From Methylobacterium sp. E-065 (GTDB taxonomy: Bacteria; Pseudomonadota; Alphaproteobacteria; Rhizobiales; Beijerinckiaceae), in assembly GCF_022829605.1 (NCBI RefSeq), contig NZ_JAKSYD010000260.1:62001-126000 (forward strand): a DNA stretch of 64,000 nt. Direction: 5' to 3'. Every line of letters starts with the position of its first letter. Within the stretch, counting starts at the first letter, position 1. Positions 24,907 through 33,507 of the stretch are shown here, one piece after another. The notes beneath the pieces are model-generated. The model was not told the DNA's origin and did no database searches. It worked only from the letters and a program-made list of their open reading frames with translations. A program made the translations under genes and the position numbers.

Positions 24907-25329
24907 GTGGTCTACCCCTTTCCCTCGGGGTCGGTCATCACCTACCCGTACCTATGGCGCTGGCAGCACGCGGCCGGCCGGGACAATGCCGAGAAGGACC
25001 GTCCCGTCTGCCTCGCCATTGCCGTGTCCGATCCGGCTCAGGACCTCACGCACTTGGTTCTCCTCGCCCTCTCGGGGACGCCGCCGAACCCGGAGCAGAC
25101 CGCACTCGAAATCCCGATGCTCGAACTGCGCCGGGCCGGCCTCTCCACGCTGAAGCGTGGGTGGATCACGGTCAGCGAGTACAATTACGACGTGGCGGAG
25201 CGATCGTTTCACGTCGATCCCAATCAAGCGCCGCGCGGTGCATTCGGTCCCGGGTTCATGAACCGCATCCGGTCTGCCATCCGGCCGCTCTTCGTCGCCG
25301 CACAGGGCCGGATTGATCGCACGCTCTGA
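24907..25329 (+). CDS. PemK/MazF-like toxin
   Basis: This 140-aa protein from GTG 24907 begins PSGSVITYPYLWRWQ and contains DRPVCLAIAV, resembling the GDVV...RPALVL strand pattern of PemK/MazF-type toxins, usually ribosome-independent mRNA endonucleases. The spacing and order after a Phd-type antitoxin support a type II pair. Catalytic residues cannot be assigned with certainty by eye, and it could be a related non-toxic PemK-like protein. The pair sits directly beyond the photosynthesis cluster. Confidence 0.65.
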   Translation: MVYPFPSGSVITYPYLWRWQHAAGRDNAEKDRPVCLAIAVSDPAQDLTHLVLLALSGTPPNPEQTALEIPMLELRRAGLSTLKRGWITVSEYNYDVAERSFHVDPNQAPRGAFGPGFMNRIRSAIRPLFVAAQGRIDRTL

Positions 25330-25459
25330 GGCACACGCATAACGGGCCCCGAAGGAGTACTCCGGGCAGCAACGCGGGACTGGCGCCGGCCTTGCCTGAG
25401 CCGTAGAGCCTGCCGCGGCCCATAGCCCGCTGGATACGAAGTGAGGAGCAGCCGGAACG

Positions 25460-26245
25460 ATGGCGAGACCCGTAATCGGCGTCATCGGCAATGCGCGTCT
25501 GATCGACAACCGGTTCCCGGCGCAGATCGTCGGCGAGAACAACATGCGCGCGCTGGCCAATGTGGCGGGCGCCCTGCCGCTGATGTTCGCCGCCGCCCCG
25601 GCGATGACCGATCTCGGCGATCTCCTCGACACGGTGGACGGCATCCTGCTCACGGGCGGCCGGGCCAACGTCCACCCGACCCGGTTCGGGGCCGAGCCCT
25701 GCGCGGCGCACGAGCCCTACGACGAGGCCCGCGATGCCGTGGCGCTGCCGCTGATCGAGGCCTGCGTGGCCCGCGGCGTGCCGGTGTTCGGCATCTGCCG
25801 CGGCTTCCAGGAGATGAACGTCGCCTTCGGCGGCAGCCTGCATCCCGAGATCCGCAACATCCCCGGCCGCCTCAACCACCGGATGCCGCGCCTGGAGAAT
25901 GGCGAGATCCACCCGGATCTGGAGGTGGTCTTCGCCGACCGCCACGAGGTCAGTCTGACGCCCGGCGGCGCCTTCGCGCGGTTGTTGGAGCGCGAGACGA
26001 TCCGGGTGAACTCCCTGCACGGGCAGGGCATCCTCGAGCCCGGCGCACGGGTGGTGATCGAGGGCGTGGCCGAAGACGAGACGATCGAGGCGATCCGGAT
26101 CCGCGACGCGGCGGGCTTCGCCCTCGGGGTGCAATGGCACGCCGAGCACGACCCCGCCACCAACCCGATCAACCGGGCGCTGTTCACGGCGTTTGGGGAT
26201 GCGGCGGCGGAGCGCCGCGCGATGCGGATCTCAGGCCGCGGCTGA
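25460..26245 (+). CDS. class I glutamine-amidotransferase-type hydrolase (PuuD-like, peptidase C26)
   Basis: The 261-aa protein has the class I amidotransferase triad: nucleophile Cys in VFGICRGFQEMN (near residue 112) and the QWHAEHDP His/Glu pair near 222-226. The arrangement and PVIGVIGNARLI start match gamma-glutamyl-GABA hydrolases (PuuD), which act on glutamylated polyamine intermediates. No puu genes surround it, so the substrate is open. A GAGGAG site precedes the ATG. Confidence 0.85.
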   Translation: MARPVIGVIGNARLIDNRFPAQIVGENNMRALANVAGALPLMFAAAPAMTDLGDLLDTVDGILLTGGRANVHPTRFGAEPCAAHEPYDEARDAVALPLIEACVARGVPVFGICRGFQEMNVAFGGSLHPEIRNIPGRLNHRMPRLENGEIHPDLEVVFADRHEVSLTPGGAFARLLERETIRVNSLHGQGILEPGARVVIEGVAEDETIEAIRIRDAAGFALGVQWHAEHDPATNPINRALFTAFGDAAAERRAMRISGRG

Positions 26246-26315
26246 AGGCTCGCATTCCGACACGGCGCGCCAGTGGGACGGACCGGCTGCGCACCACACC
26301 GAAGCACCGCACGGA

Positions 26316-26353
26316 ACAACATATGTTGTCCATTGGCTTAACATAGGTATGTT
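26316..26353. promoter_or_regulatory. twin palindromes, candidate operator
   Basis: ACAACATATGTTGT (26316-26329) is a perfect 14-base palindrome. AACATA-GG-TATGTT (26340-26353) is a related one with centre 24 bases away. They share the AACATA/TATGTT core and are strikingly AT-rich for this genome. They lie in the 26246-26544 gap upstream of the YqcI-family gene. The binding protein is unknown. Confidence 0.5.
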
Positions 26354-26544
26354 CGATTTTGCCGAGCCGGCGAAGAACTTTCCCGACCGCGATTAATGCT
26401 TGCGGCAACGTCGTCCGATTCATCCTAATCTGTGGACGACCTGTCGCAGGTTGGAACACGACCTGAACGACCGAGTTGCCCGAGTCCCGCACTGAAGCTG
26501 CCTCCGCGTGAGGCGGGCGTGCGCACAACACGGGCACGGACCGC

Positions 26545-27309
26545 ATGCAATTTCCCCGCGACGACCGAGAGCACCCCCGTGCCGAGGCCTTTCGCGATTT
26601 CATCCGCAACCCGCCCTTTCCCTGCGTCGGCGCCAAGTCGGCGCTGTCGCGCGGCCGGATGACGATCGTGGTGGCCCGGGACATCGCCTCCGGCTGGGAC
26701 GACATGCGGATCTATCCCGCCTTGCTCGCCTTCGTGGCGCGCTACCGGCTGAACCCGGACCTGTTCCAGAGCTTCGCCGTGGTGTTCGAGGGGCCCCGCG
26801 AACTCTCCGAGGAGGAGTTCGAGCGGAACCTCTGGGCCCGGGCGCAATCGCTCACCGACAAGGATGCGTGGCTCGGCCAGCCACACGACGCCCGCGTCGC
26901 GGATGATCCCGACAACCCGCATTTCTCCCTGAGCTTCGGCGGCGAGGCGTTCTTCGTGGTCGGTCTCCACCCGAATGCGAGCCGCCCGGCGCGACGCTTC
27001 TCGTCGCCGGTGCTGGTCTTCAACCTGCACGCGCAGTTCGAGCGTCTGCGCGCGGAGGGCCGCTATGAGAAGTTGCGTGCCTCAATCCTGGAGCGCGACG
27101 AAGCTCTGGCTGGAAGCCTGAACCCGATGCTGGCGCGCCACGGCGAGACCTCGGAGGCCCGGCAGTACAGCGGCCGCGTGGTCGGGCCCGACTGGCGCTG
27201 CCCGCTCCAGGCCCGTCCGGAGCAGAAGCCCGATGCGGCACAGCCCGACACGGCTTGGCATCCGCTGGCCCTGCCCCCGGACCGGTCCCTGCCGGGAACC
27301 GGGGCGTAA
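26545..27309 (+). CDS. YqcI/YcgG family protein
   Basis: The 254-aa product matches the YqcI/YcgG family: FRDFIRNPPFPCVGAKSAL near the N-terminus, the central FGGEAFFVVGLHPNASRPARRF, and the C-terminal RQYSGRVVGPDWRCPL. One cysteine follows the PPFP motif. The family has no established reaction that I can name. It is preceded by the palindrome pair at 26316-26353, so it may be specifically regulated. Confidence 0.8.
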   Translation: MQFPRDDREHPRAEAFRDFIRNPPFPCVGAKSALSRGRMTIVVARDIASGWDDMRIYPALLAFVARYRLNPDLFQSFAVVFEGPRELSEEEFERNLWARAQSLTDKDAWLGQPHDARVADDPDNPHFSLSFGGEAFFVVGLHPNASRPARRFSSPVLVFNLHAQFERLRAEGRYEKLRASILERDEALAGSLNPMLARHGETSEARQYSGRVVGPDWRCPLQARPEQKPDAAQPDTAWHPLALPPDRSLPGTGA

Positions 27310-27385
27310 GCCGGGCGCTTGGCGCGGGCGAGCACTTTGCCGCGAAGATGAACGGGCGGGAGATCACGGCGTGAGCGGAGCCAGC

Positions 27386-27982
27386 ATGGATCAGGCGGCG
27401 GTGCAGCGGATCGCGCCGCGCTCGGGCGTCGCCTTCACCCTGGACCGGGGCCAGCGCCTCACGGTGATCGATCCGAACGGCGAGCAGGTGGCCGACCTCG
27501 TGGCCTATAACCGCCACGACACGGGCGAGGTGATCTCGTCCGGGCGGACTCTCGACTATGCCAGCCGGATCTATCTCACCACCGGCGACCCGCTCTACTC
27601 GAACCGCTCGAACGTGCTCCTGCGCATCGTCGAGGACACGGTGGGGCGGCACGACTTCCTGCTGACCCCGTGCTCGGCCGACACCTTCCGGATCATCTAC
27701 GGCGACACCGACCCGCATCGCGGCTGCTTCGGCAACCTCGCGGCGGCGCTCGCGCCCTACGGCATCGCGCCGGACGCAATCCCGGTGGCGTTCAACTGCT
27801 TCATGAACGTGCCGATCGACGGCGCGACCGGAGCGCTGACCGTGGCGCCGCCGCTCAGCCGGTCCGGAGACCGAATCGTGTTCGTGGCCGAGACCGACCT
27901 GATCATCGGGCTGACCGCCTGCTCGGCCCTGCAATCGAACAACGGCAGCTTCAAGCCGATCGATTACCGGGTGGAGGACTGA
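27386..27982 (+). CDS. DUF1989 / urea carboxylase-associated family protein
   Basis: The 198-aa protein belongs to DUF1989: RSGVAFTLDRGQRLTVIDPNGEQ at the start, YASRIYLTTGDPLYSNRSN, TPCSADTFRIIYGD, a CFMNVPID segment and the final TACSALQSNNGSFKPIDY. Family members often sit beside urea carboxylase genes, but none is here. The ATG 27386 has a GGAG upstream; GTG 27371 is possible. Confidence 0.8.
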   Translation: MDQAAVQRIAPRSGVAFTLDRGQRLTVIDPNGEQVADLVAYNRHDTGEVISSGRTLDYASRIYLTTGDPLYSNRSNVLLRIVEDTVGRHDFLLTPCSADTFRIIYGDTDPHRGCFGNLAAALAPYGIAPDAIPVAFNCFMNVPIDGATGALTVAPPLSRSGDRIVFVAETDLIIGLTACSALQSNNGSFKPIDYRVED

Positions 27983-28283
27983 ACACCGTACTGAACGACA
28001 CAGGACATGGCAGGCAGCGCGGGCGGACGACAAGCACACGATGCCTACACGTCGCGTATTTGATTTGGATTAGGAACCTGGATGACCCGGAGTACGTGGA
28101 GCGCAACCTGATCGATCGATCGTCGCGGCGCTTCACCCTCCAGAGCCGCATCGATCCAGCACGAATGTTTGCTATTTACTAACTCGATTAACCGAACCTG
28201 GCCTGGCTCAGCGCATCGGCAGCCCTGGTCCGATACGATGCGGGCGTTTCGACGGCCATCGCCGTCCTCGTTTCGGTGCCCGG
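27983..28283. other. gene-free gap before the chemoreceptor gene
   Basis: This 301-base stretch holds no credible gene. It includes a GATCGATCGATC palindrome near 28110 and an AT-rich segment around 28165-28195 that could house the promoter of the downstream chemoreceptor, but no convincing -35/-10 pair stands out. Confidence 0.4.
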
Positions 28284-30023
28284 ATGACCTCCACGCAGAC
28301 AGACCCGCATTCCGCCGGCCGCATCGCGCCCTGGCAGCGCCTCGCGAACCTCAAGCTGCGCCACAAGCTCGCGGCGGTGATGGCCCTGGTCGTCGTGGCC
28401 ATGGGCGCGCTCAGCGCCCTGAGCTTCCTTGACATCCGGTCCTCGGCGCTTGAGGACCGTGAGCTGATGACGCGCCGTCTCTCCGAGGTGGCCCAGAGCC
28501 TCGTCGTCCATTACGAGGCGCTGGCGAAGTCGGGCCAGATGCCCACCGAGGCGGCCCAGCAGGCCGCGCTGACGGCGATCAGCGCCCTGCGCTTCGGCAA
28601 GGAGGATTACTTCTTCGTCCTCTCCTCCGACGGAAAACTGATCGCCAACGCCTTCAACGCCAAGAACGTCGGCAAGCCGGTGCTCGATCAGACCGACATC
28701 CCCGGCGGCAAGCGCTACTTCGCCGAGATGATCGAGACCGCCACGCGCGACGGGTCGGGCATCGTGAATTACATGAAGCCGCGGCCCGGCGGGGCCGAGC
28801 CGGTCGAGAAGGTCGCGAGCGTGCAGATGTTCAAGCCCTGGGGCTGGATCGTCGCCACCGGCCTCTACCGCGACGACGTCTACGCGGACGTGCGCGCCCG
28901 CGCGACCACGATCGCGCTCTGGTCCGCCGGCCTCGCCCTGCCGGTGGTGGTGGTGCTCCTGCTCATCGGCAACGGCCTGTCGCGCCCGATCCTGCGCCTG
29001 ACCGCCGCCATGCGCGGCCTTGCGGAGGGCGATCTCGCCGCCCCGGTCGCGGACCAGCAGCGCGGCGACGAGGTGGGCGCGATGGCCCGCGCCGTACAGG
29101 TGTTCAAGGACGCGCTGATCGCCAAGCGCGCGGCCGACGCCGCCGCGGTGGCGGAGAACGAGGCCAAGATGCGCCGCGCGCAGGTGCTGGACGCGGTCAC
29201 CGCCCGGTTCGACGCGCAGGTGAGCGCGCTCACGCAGGGCCTGGGCTCGGCCGCGGTGGAGATGGAGGCCACCGCCCGGGAGATGACCCGCACCGCCGCC
29301 CGCACCACCGAGCAGTCGGTGCGCGTGAGCGCGGCCTCGGAGCAGACGTCGAGCAACGTCCAGACCGTGGCGGCCGCCAGCGAGGAGATGTCGGCCTCGA
29401 TCCAAGAGATTGCGGCCCGGGTCGCCCAGTCCTCGCTGATGGCCGACCGGGCCAGCACCGACGTCGCCCGGACCAACGAATTGATGCAGGTCCTGGCTCA
29501 GGGGACCGAACAGATCAGCACCGTGATGGGTCTGATCGCGGGAATCGCCGGCCAGACCAACCTGCTCGCCCTCAACGCGACCATCGAGGCGGCCCGGGCC
29601 GGCGAGGCCGGCAAGGGTTTTGCCGTGGTGGCGGGCGAGGTGAAGGCGCTGGCCAGCCAGACCGCCAAGGCGACCGAGACGATCGCCAGCCAGATCGCCG
29701 CGATCCAGGGCGAGACCCGGCACGCGGTCGACTCCATGCGGGCGATCGGCGGCACGATCGACGAGATGCGCATGGTCGCGCTGAGCGTGGCCGCCGCCAT
29801 GGAGGAGCAGGGCGCGGCGACCAGCGAAATCGTCCGGAACGTCTCGCAGGCCGCGCAGGGCACTCAGGCGGTGAGCGAAGACATCGCCGAGGTGCACCAG
29901 GCCGCGGGCGAGACCGGAGCGGCCTCCGGGCAGGTGCTGAGCGCCGCCCAGGAACTGGCGCGCTACTCGGAGAGCCTCGGCCGGGAGGTCTCGACCTTCC
30001 TGGCCGCCGTCAGGGCCGCCTGA
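28284..30023 (+). CDS. methyl-accepting chemotaxis protein with single-cache sensor
   Basis: This 579-aa transmembrane receptor has a first TM helix at about 27-50 and a periplasmic single-cache domain at about 52-190 (FGKEDYFFVLSSDGKLI, MFKPWGWIVATGLYRDDV). A second TM helix lies at about 205-225, then a HAMP region (SRPILRLTAAMRGLAEGD). The cytoplasmic signalling tip GIAGQTNLLALNATIEAARAG is the CheA/CheW contact. Ligands of such cache domains are often small carboxylates; the ligand here is unknown. Confidence 0.93.
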   Translation: MTSTQTDPHSAGRIAPWQRLANLKLRHKLAAVMALVVVAMGALSALSFLDIRSSALEDRELMTRRLSEVAQSLVVHYEALAKSGQMPTEAAQQAALTAISALRFGKEDYFFVLSSDGKLIANAFNAKNVGKPVLDQTDIPGGKRYFAEMIETATRDGSGIVNYMKPRPGGAEPVEKVASVQMFKPWGWIVATGLYRDDVYADVRARATTIALWSAGLALPVVVVLLLIGNGLSRPILRLTAAMRGLAEGDLAAPVADQQRGDEVGAMARAVQVFKDALIAKRAADAAAVAENEAKMRRAQVLDAVTARFDAQVSALTQGLGSAAVEMEATAREMTRTAARTTEQSVRVSAASEQTSSNVQTVAAASEEMSASIQEIAARVAQSSLMADRASTDVARTNELMQVLAQGTEQISTVMGLIAGIAGQTNLLALNATIEAARAGEAGKGFAVVAGEVKALASQTAKATETIASQIAAIQGETRHAVDSMRAIGGTIDEMRMVALSVAAAMEEQGAATSEIVRNVSQAAQGTQAVSEDIAEVHQAAGETGAASGQVLSAAQELARYSESLGREVSTFLAAVRAA

Positions 30024-30091
30024 GGGGCCTCAACCCAGGAGTGGTGGACAGCGCGAGTCGGACCGGAGACGCTTCGAATCAGCCTGGCCCT

Positions 30092-30115
30092 GGACGGGGC
30101 GGATAGGCCCCGTCC
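30092..30115 (+). terminator. GC-rich hairpin after the chemoreceptor gene
   Basis: GGACGGGGC (30092-30100) and GCCCCGTCC (30107-30115) form a 9-bp stem with a 6-base loop. No U-run follows, so it may be a Rho-assisted terminator or an RNA structure just upstream of the next start at 30132. Confidence 0.45.
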
Positions 30116-30131
30116 CCTGAGAGATCGATCG

Positions 30132-30515
30132 ATGCGCTTCGCCCATGTGGCCTTGTGGACGCGGGACCTCGACGCGGCCGCCGCGTTCTGGCGGGTCTAT
30201 TTCGGGGCGGAGGTCGGCGCGGAGTACCACAGCCGGCGCCGCGCGGGCTTCGTGTCGCGGTTCGTGACGCTGCCCGGACCGGGCGCCCATATCGAGCTGA
30301 TGACCGGCCCCTGGGTCGAGGACGCGGCGGCACCGGAGCGCGTCGGCTGGGGGCACGTGGCCGTCTCGCTGGGCTGCATCGCAGCGGTGGACGCGTTGGC
30401 CGAGCGCTGTGCGGCGGGGGGATGCCTCGTGTCGCCGCCCCGCCGGACCGGCGACGGCTTCTACGAGGCCATCGTCGCCATGCCGGACGGGACGCCGGTG
30501 GAGATCACGGTCTGA
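30132..30515 (+). CDS. VOC (glyoxalase/bleomycin-resistance fold) protein
   Basis: This 127-aa single-domain vicinal-oxygen-chelate protein has paired beta-alpha-beta units: FAHVALWTRDLDAAAAFWRVYFGAE at the start and GWGHVAVSLG in the second half. The putative metal ligands H4, E57 (HIELM), H75 and E124 (TPVEITV) are in VOC positions. The substrate is unknown; lactoylglutathione-lyase-like proteins of this size are common. Confidence 0.8.
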   Translation: MRFAHVALWTRDLDAAAAFWRVYFGAEVGAEYHSRRRAGFVSRFVTLPGPGAHIELMTGPWVEDAAAPERVGWGHVAVSLGCIAAVDALAERCAAGGCLVSPPRRTGDGFYEAIVAMPDGTPVEITV

Positions 30516-30548
30516 GCCAAGCCTGAGCCCGATCCGGCTGCGCGACCC

Positions 30549-31802
30549 TCACGCGATCCCGTCGATCGCCACCCGCAGGTTCTCCGGACCGCGCAAGGCG
30601 GCGCCCTGCCGGTAAGGCGGCGGATCCGCGATCAGGCGCGGCGCCTTCAGCCGGCGGGCGAGGGCGGTGAGTGCCGCCTCGGCCTCGAACCGGGCGAGCG
30701 GTGCGCCGACGCAGTAATGCAGGCTGCCACCGAAGCCGAGATGGCGGGTGCCAGTCCGGTCCGGATCGAACCGGTCCGGGTCCGGGAACACGGATTCGTC
30801 CCGGTTGCCGGCGGCGAGCAGCAGCACGAGATCGGCGCCCTCGGGGATCGTCACCCCCGCGATGTCGATCGCCGCGAGCGTCCGGCGGGTCCGGAACTGC
30901 ACCGGCGGCTCGTACCGCAGCAATTCCTCGATCAGCCGCGGGGCCCGCATCGGGTCCTGGCGCAGCCGCTCCAGCTCGTCGGGATGGCGCAGCAGGGTCA
31001 GCAGGCCGTTGGTGATCAGGTTCACGGTGGTCTCGTGGCCGGCCACCAGCATCAGGATCGAGGTGGCGATCAGGTCGTAATCGCCCATCTTCACCCCCGC
31101 CGGGGTGGCGTGGTTGGCGAGCCCCGAAAGCATGTCGTCCTGCGGATGCCTACGCTTCTCCTTGATCAGGTCGCCCATGTAGCCGCCGATCGCGTCGAAG
31201 GTCCGGCTGTTCTTGGCGCGAATCTCGGGATCGAACAGGCTGTCGGGCTCCAGCGCGGTGGCGAGCTGCGTCGCCCAGCCGTGGAATTTCGGCTCGTCCT
31301 CCCGGGGCACGCCGAACAACTCGCAGATCACCGTCACGGGCAGCGGGTAGGCGAGGTCGTCGACCGCGTCGATCTCCCGGGCGTCGCGCTTCTCGTCGAG
31401 CAGATCGGCCACCAGCTTGTCGGAGCGGGCGCGCATCGCCTGCACGCGCTCCTGGCTGAACTGGTGCATCACGGCCGAGCGCAGGGCGTCGTGGTCCGGC
31501 GGATCGCGGAAGATGAAGACCCGGTGCCGGTCCATCATCCAATCCTTGAGCGGCTTCACGATCAGGTCGGTGAGCGGGTTGCCGGTGCGCGGCCGGTCGG
31601 CCGGGGGGAGAGTCTCGGAACTGATCCGCGGGTCCTGCAGCAGGCGCGCGATCGTGCCGTGGGTCGACGCCACCCAGGTGCCCGCCTCGGTGCCGTCATC
31701 CTGGCGCGAGACCGGGTTCTGCCGCAGCTTGGCGTAGATCGGATAGGGATTCGGCCGGTTGGCGAAGTCCTTGACCTGATCGAGGAGGCTGGAATCGGGC
31801 AT
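30549..31802 (-). CDS. cytochrome P450
   Basis: This is a soluble bacterial class I P450 of 417 aa from ATG 31802. The I-helix AGHETT is at 254-259, the ExxR pair is E293/R296 and the heme loop FGGSLHYCVGAPLAR places the axial cysteine at C364. MFRD-type N-terminal residues (HRVFIFRDPPDHDALR) are also standard. It lies 10 bases after the ferredoxin reductase gene, which itself overlaps the ferredoxin gene, so all three parts of the monooxygenase are made together. The substrate is unknown. Confidence 0.93.
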   Translation of the reverse strand: MPDSSLLDQVKDFANRPNPYPIYAKLRQNPVSRQDDGTEAGTWVASTHGTIARLLQDPRISSETLPPADRPRTGNPLTDLIVKPLKDWMMDRHRVFIFRDPPDHDALRSAVMHQFSQERVQAMRARSDKLVADLLDEKRDAREIDAVDDLAYPLPVTVICELFGVPREDEPKFHGWATQLATALEPDSLFDPEIRAKNSRTFDAIGGYMGDLIKEKRRHPQDDMLSGLANHATPAGVKMGDYDLIATSILMLVAGHETTVNLITNGLLTLLRHPDELERLRQDPMRAPRLIEELLRYEPPVQFRTRRTLAAIDIAGVTIPEGADLVLLLAAGNRDESVFPDPDRFDPDRTGTRHLGFGGSLHYCVGAPLARFEAEAALTALARRLKAPRLIADPPPYRQGAALRGPENLRVAIDGIA

Positions 31803-31812
31803 GGGGGTGACC

Positions 31813-33081
31813 TCAGGAAAAGCCCGGCTCGAAGAGCTCGACACCCTTCGGCCGGTCGGTCGCGGCCCCCTCCGGCGGGAAGGGCGCACCGGTGGCGACC
31901 AGCTCGGCATGGGCAGGCAGCCACCGGGCGGAATCCACCGAGACCGCCGCGATACAACGCCCGGCCCGGCCGTAGAGGGCGATGAAGCGGCCCGACGCCG
32001 GATTGCCCTGCGTGATCGCCACCGCGTCGGCGCCCTCGGTCAACCCGGCGGATTTCACCACGAGATTGCCTTGCGTCGACCAGAAGGTCGGCAGGGCGCC
32101 GTAGGCCGCGTCGGGGGGCGCGCCAGCGAGCAGGCGTCCGGCATGGACGGCCTGCGCCACGGCGTGGCTCCAGTGCTCCAGGGCGACACGGCGTCCGTCG
32201 TAGAGCGGGTGCGGGAAGCGCGCCACATCGCCGGCCGCCGCGATCCGCGGGTCGGCGTGGCCCTCCGCATCGAGGACGTAGCCGGCGCCATCGCAATCGA
32301 CCCCGCCCGGATCCGCCGACAGGCCGGCCCCGTCGAGCCATTCGGTGTTGCGCACGGCACCCAGCGCGATGACCGCGACGTCGGCCTCGATGCGGCTGCC
32401 GTCGGTGCAATGTGCGCGGACCAGCCGGCCGCCTTCGCCCTCCAGCCACTCGACCTCGCTGCCGCAGCGCAGATCGACCCCGCGTCCCTCGTGGATCGCC
32501 CCGATGAACGCCCCGATCCTGCTGCCGAGGACCCGGGCCAGCAGGGTCGGCCCCGGCTCCACCAGGGTCACGGGCAGGCCGAGGCTCCGGCACAGGCTCG
32601 CGACCTCGCAGCCGATGAAGCCGCCGCCGATCACCAGGACGCGCCGGGGGCCGGCCTCCAGCGCCTGCCGCAGGGCGGCGGCGTCGTCCCGCCCACGCAG
32701 GGTGAAGACGCCGGACAGGCGCCCCTCATGCGGGTTCGGCCAGGGGCGGGCGCGGGTCCCGGTGGCGATCAGCAGGCGGTCGTAGGGAAGGGTGCGTCCG
32801 TCAGCCAGCCTCACCGTGCCAGCCCGCCGGTCGAGGCCGGCGGCCGGGGTGCCGAGCTGCCAGTCCACATCGGCCTCGAGGCCGTGCGGCAGCGTGGTGG
32901 CATGCGCGGGGATCGCGCCGGCCAGGACGTGCTTGGACAGGGGCGGACGGTCGTAGGGGAGGTGAGGTTCGCCGCCGACGATCGTCAGAGATCCGGAAAA
33001 ACCCGCCTCCCGCAGGGCCTCGGCGCCGCGCAGGCCCGCGAGGCCGGCGCCGACCACGACCGCACGCTCGGAAGCCGCCAT
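31813..33081 (-). CDS. ferredoxin reductase (FAD/NAD-dependent, PuxR/PdR type)
   Basis: This 422-aa flavoprotein passes electrons from NAD(P)H to the neighbouring ferredoxin. The N-terminal FAD dinucleotide loop VVVGAGLAGLRGAEAL is at about 9-24, a central NAD loop VLVIGGGFIGCEVA follows, and the C-terminal half carries the reductase dimer domain. The ATG at 33081 overlaps the ferredoxin stop (TGATG); the frame upstream is only a shadow through the ferredoxin gene. Confidence 0.92.
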   Translation of the reverse strand: MAASERAVVVGAGLAGLRGAEALREAGFSGSLTIVGGEPHLPYDRPPLSKHVLAGAIPAHATTLPHGLEADVDWQLGTPAAGLDRRAGTVRLADGRTLPYDRLLIATGTRARPWPNPHEGRLSGVFTLRGRDDAAALRQALEAGPRRVLVIGGGFIGCEVASLCRSLGLPVTLVEPGPTLLARVLGSRIGAFIGAIHEGRGVDLRCGSEVEWLEGEGGRLVRAHCTDGSRIEADVAVIALGAVRNTEWLDGAGLSADPGGVDCDGAGYVLDAEGHADPRIAAAGDVARFPHPLYDGRRVALEHWSHAVAQAVHAGRLLAGAPPDAAYGALPTFWSTQGNLVVKSAGLTEGADAVAITQGNPASGRFIALYGRAGRCIAAVSVDSARWLPAHAELVATGAPFPPEGAATDRPKGVELFEPGFS

Positions 33082-33326
33082 CAGGCGCCCCGCCCCGAAT
33101 CCTCGACGCGGATCGCCTGGACCGGGCAGGCGACGCGGGCCCGCTCGATATCGTCCCGATGCTGCGCGGCGGGCGCCGGATCGTAGAACAGGGCCTCGTG
33201 CCCCTCGATGCGGAAATGCTGCGGCGCCGCATAGCAGCACTGGGCATAGGCCTGGCACAGGTTGAGATCGACACTCACCCTCAGGCCGGGCGGGGATCCG
33301 GATGACGCATCGGCGGGGGTGGACAT
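33081..33326 (-). CDS. P450-type ferredoxin (3Fe-4S or 4Fe-4S)
   Basis: This 81-aa ferredoxin begins its cluster motif with CQAYAQC (C24, C30) and ends it with a single CP (ACPVQAIRV). That is the one-cluster pattern of ferredoxins serving bacterial P450s, where the second position of the motif is often not Cys. An extra cysteine follows directly (C31). It is the first gene of the ferredoxin-reductase-P450 operon. Confidence 0.9.
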   Translation of the reverse strand: MSTPADASSGSPPGLRVSVDLNLCQAYAQCCYAAPQHFRIEGHEALFYDPAPAAQHRDDIERARVACPVQAIRVEDSGRGA

Positions 33327-33507
33327 GGCGGGGCAACCACGCGGGACGCCCCGGGTTCCGCGCTGCGGGATCGGTGCGTCAGAGGGGTCGATCTGGTCGC
33401 GTCGGTCCCCGTAGAATCGGTACGCCGGAATTCCCTTTCTGCGCAGTTCGGACTAGTGTTCGACCGCCGCGGGCCCGCCCGATGCGCCGCGAATCCAGGA
33501 GCGCACC

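Noticed and set aside
24601..25329. The toxin-antitoxin pair as part of a mobile element at the cluster edge
   Set aside because: No transposase, integrase, terminal inverted repeats or target duplication could be seen around it.
27347..27373. An 8-codon open frame before the DUF1989 gene as a leader peptide
   Set aside because: It has no biased amino-acid content and no attenuator-like stems follow; it is likely chance.
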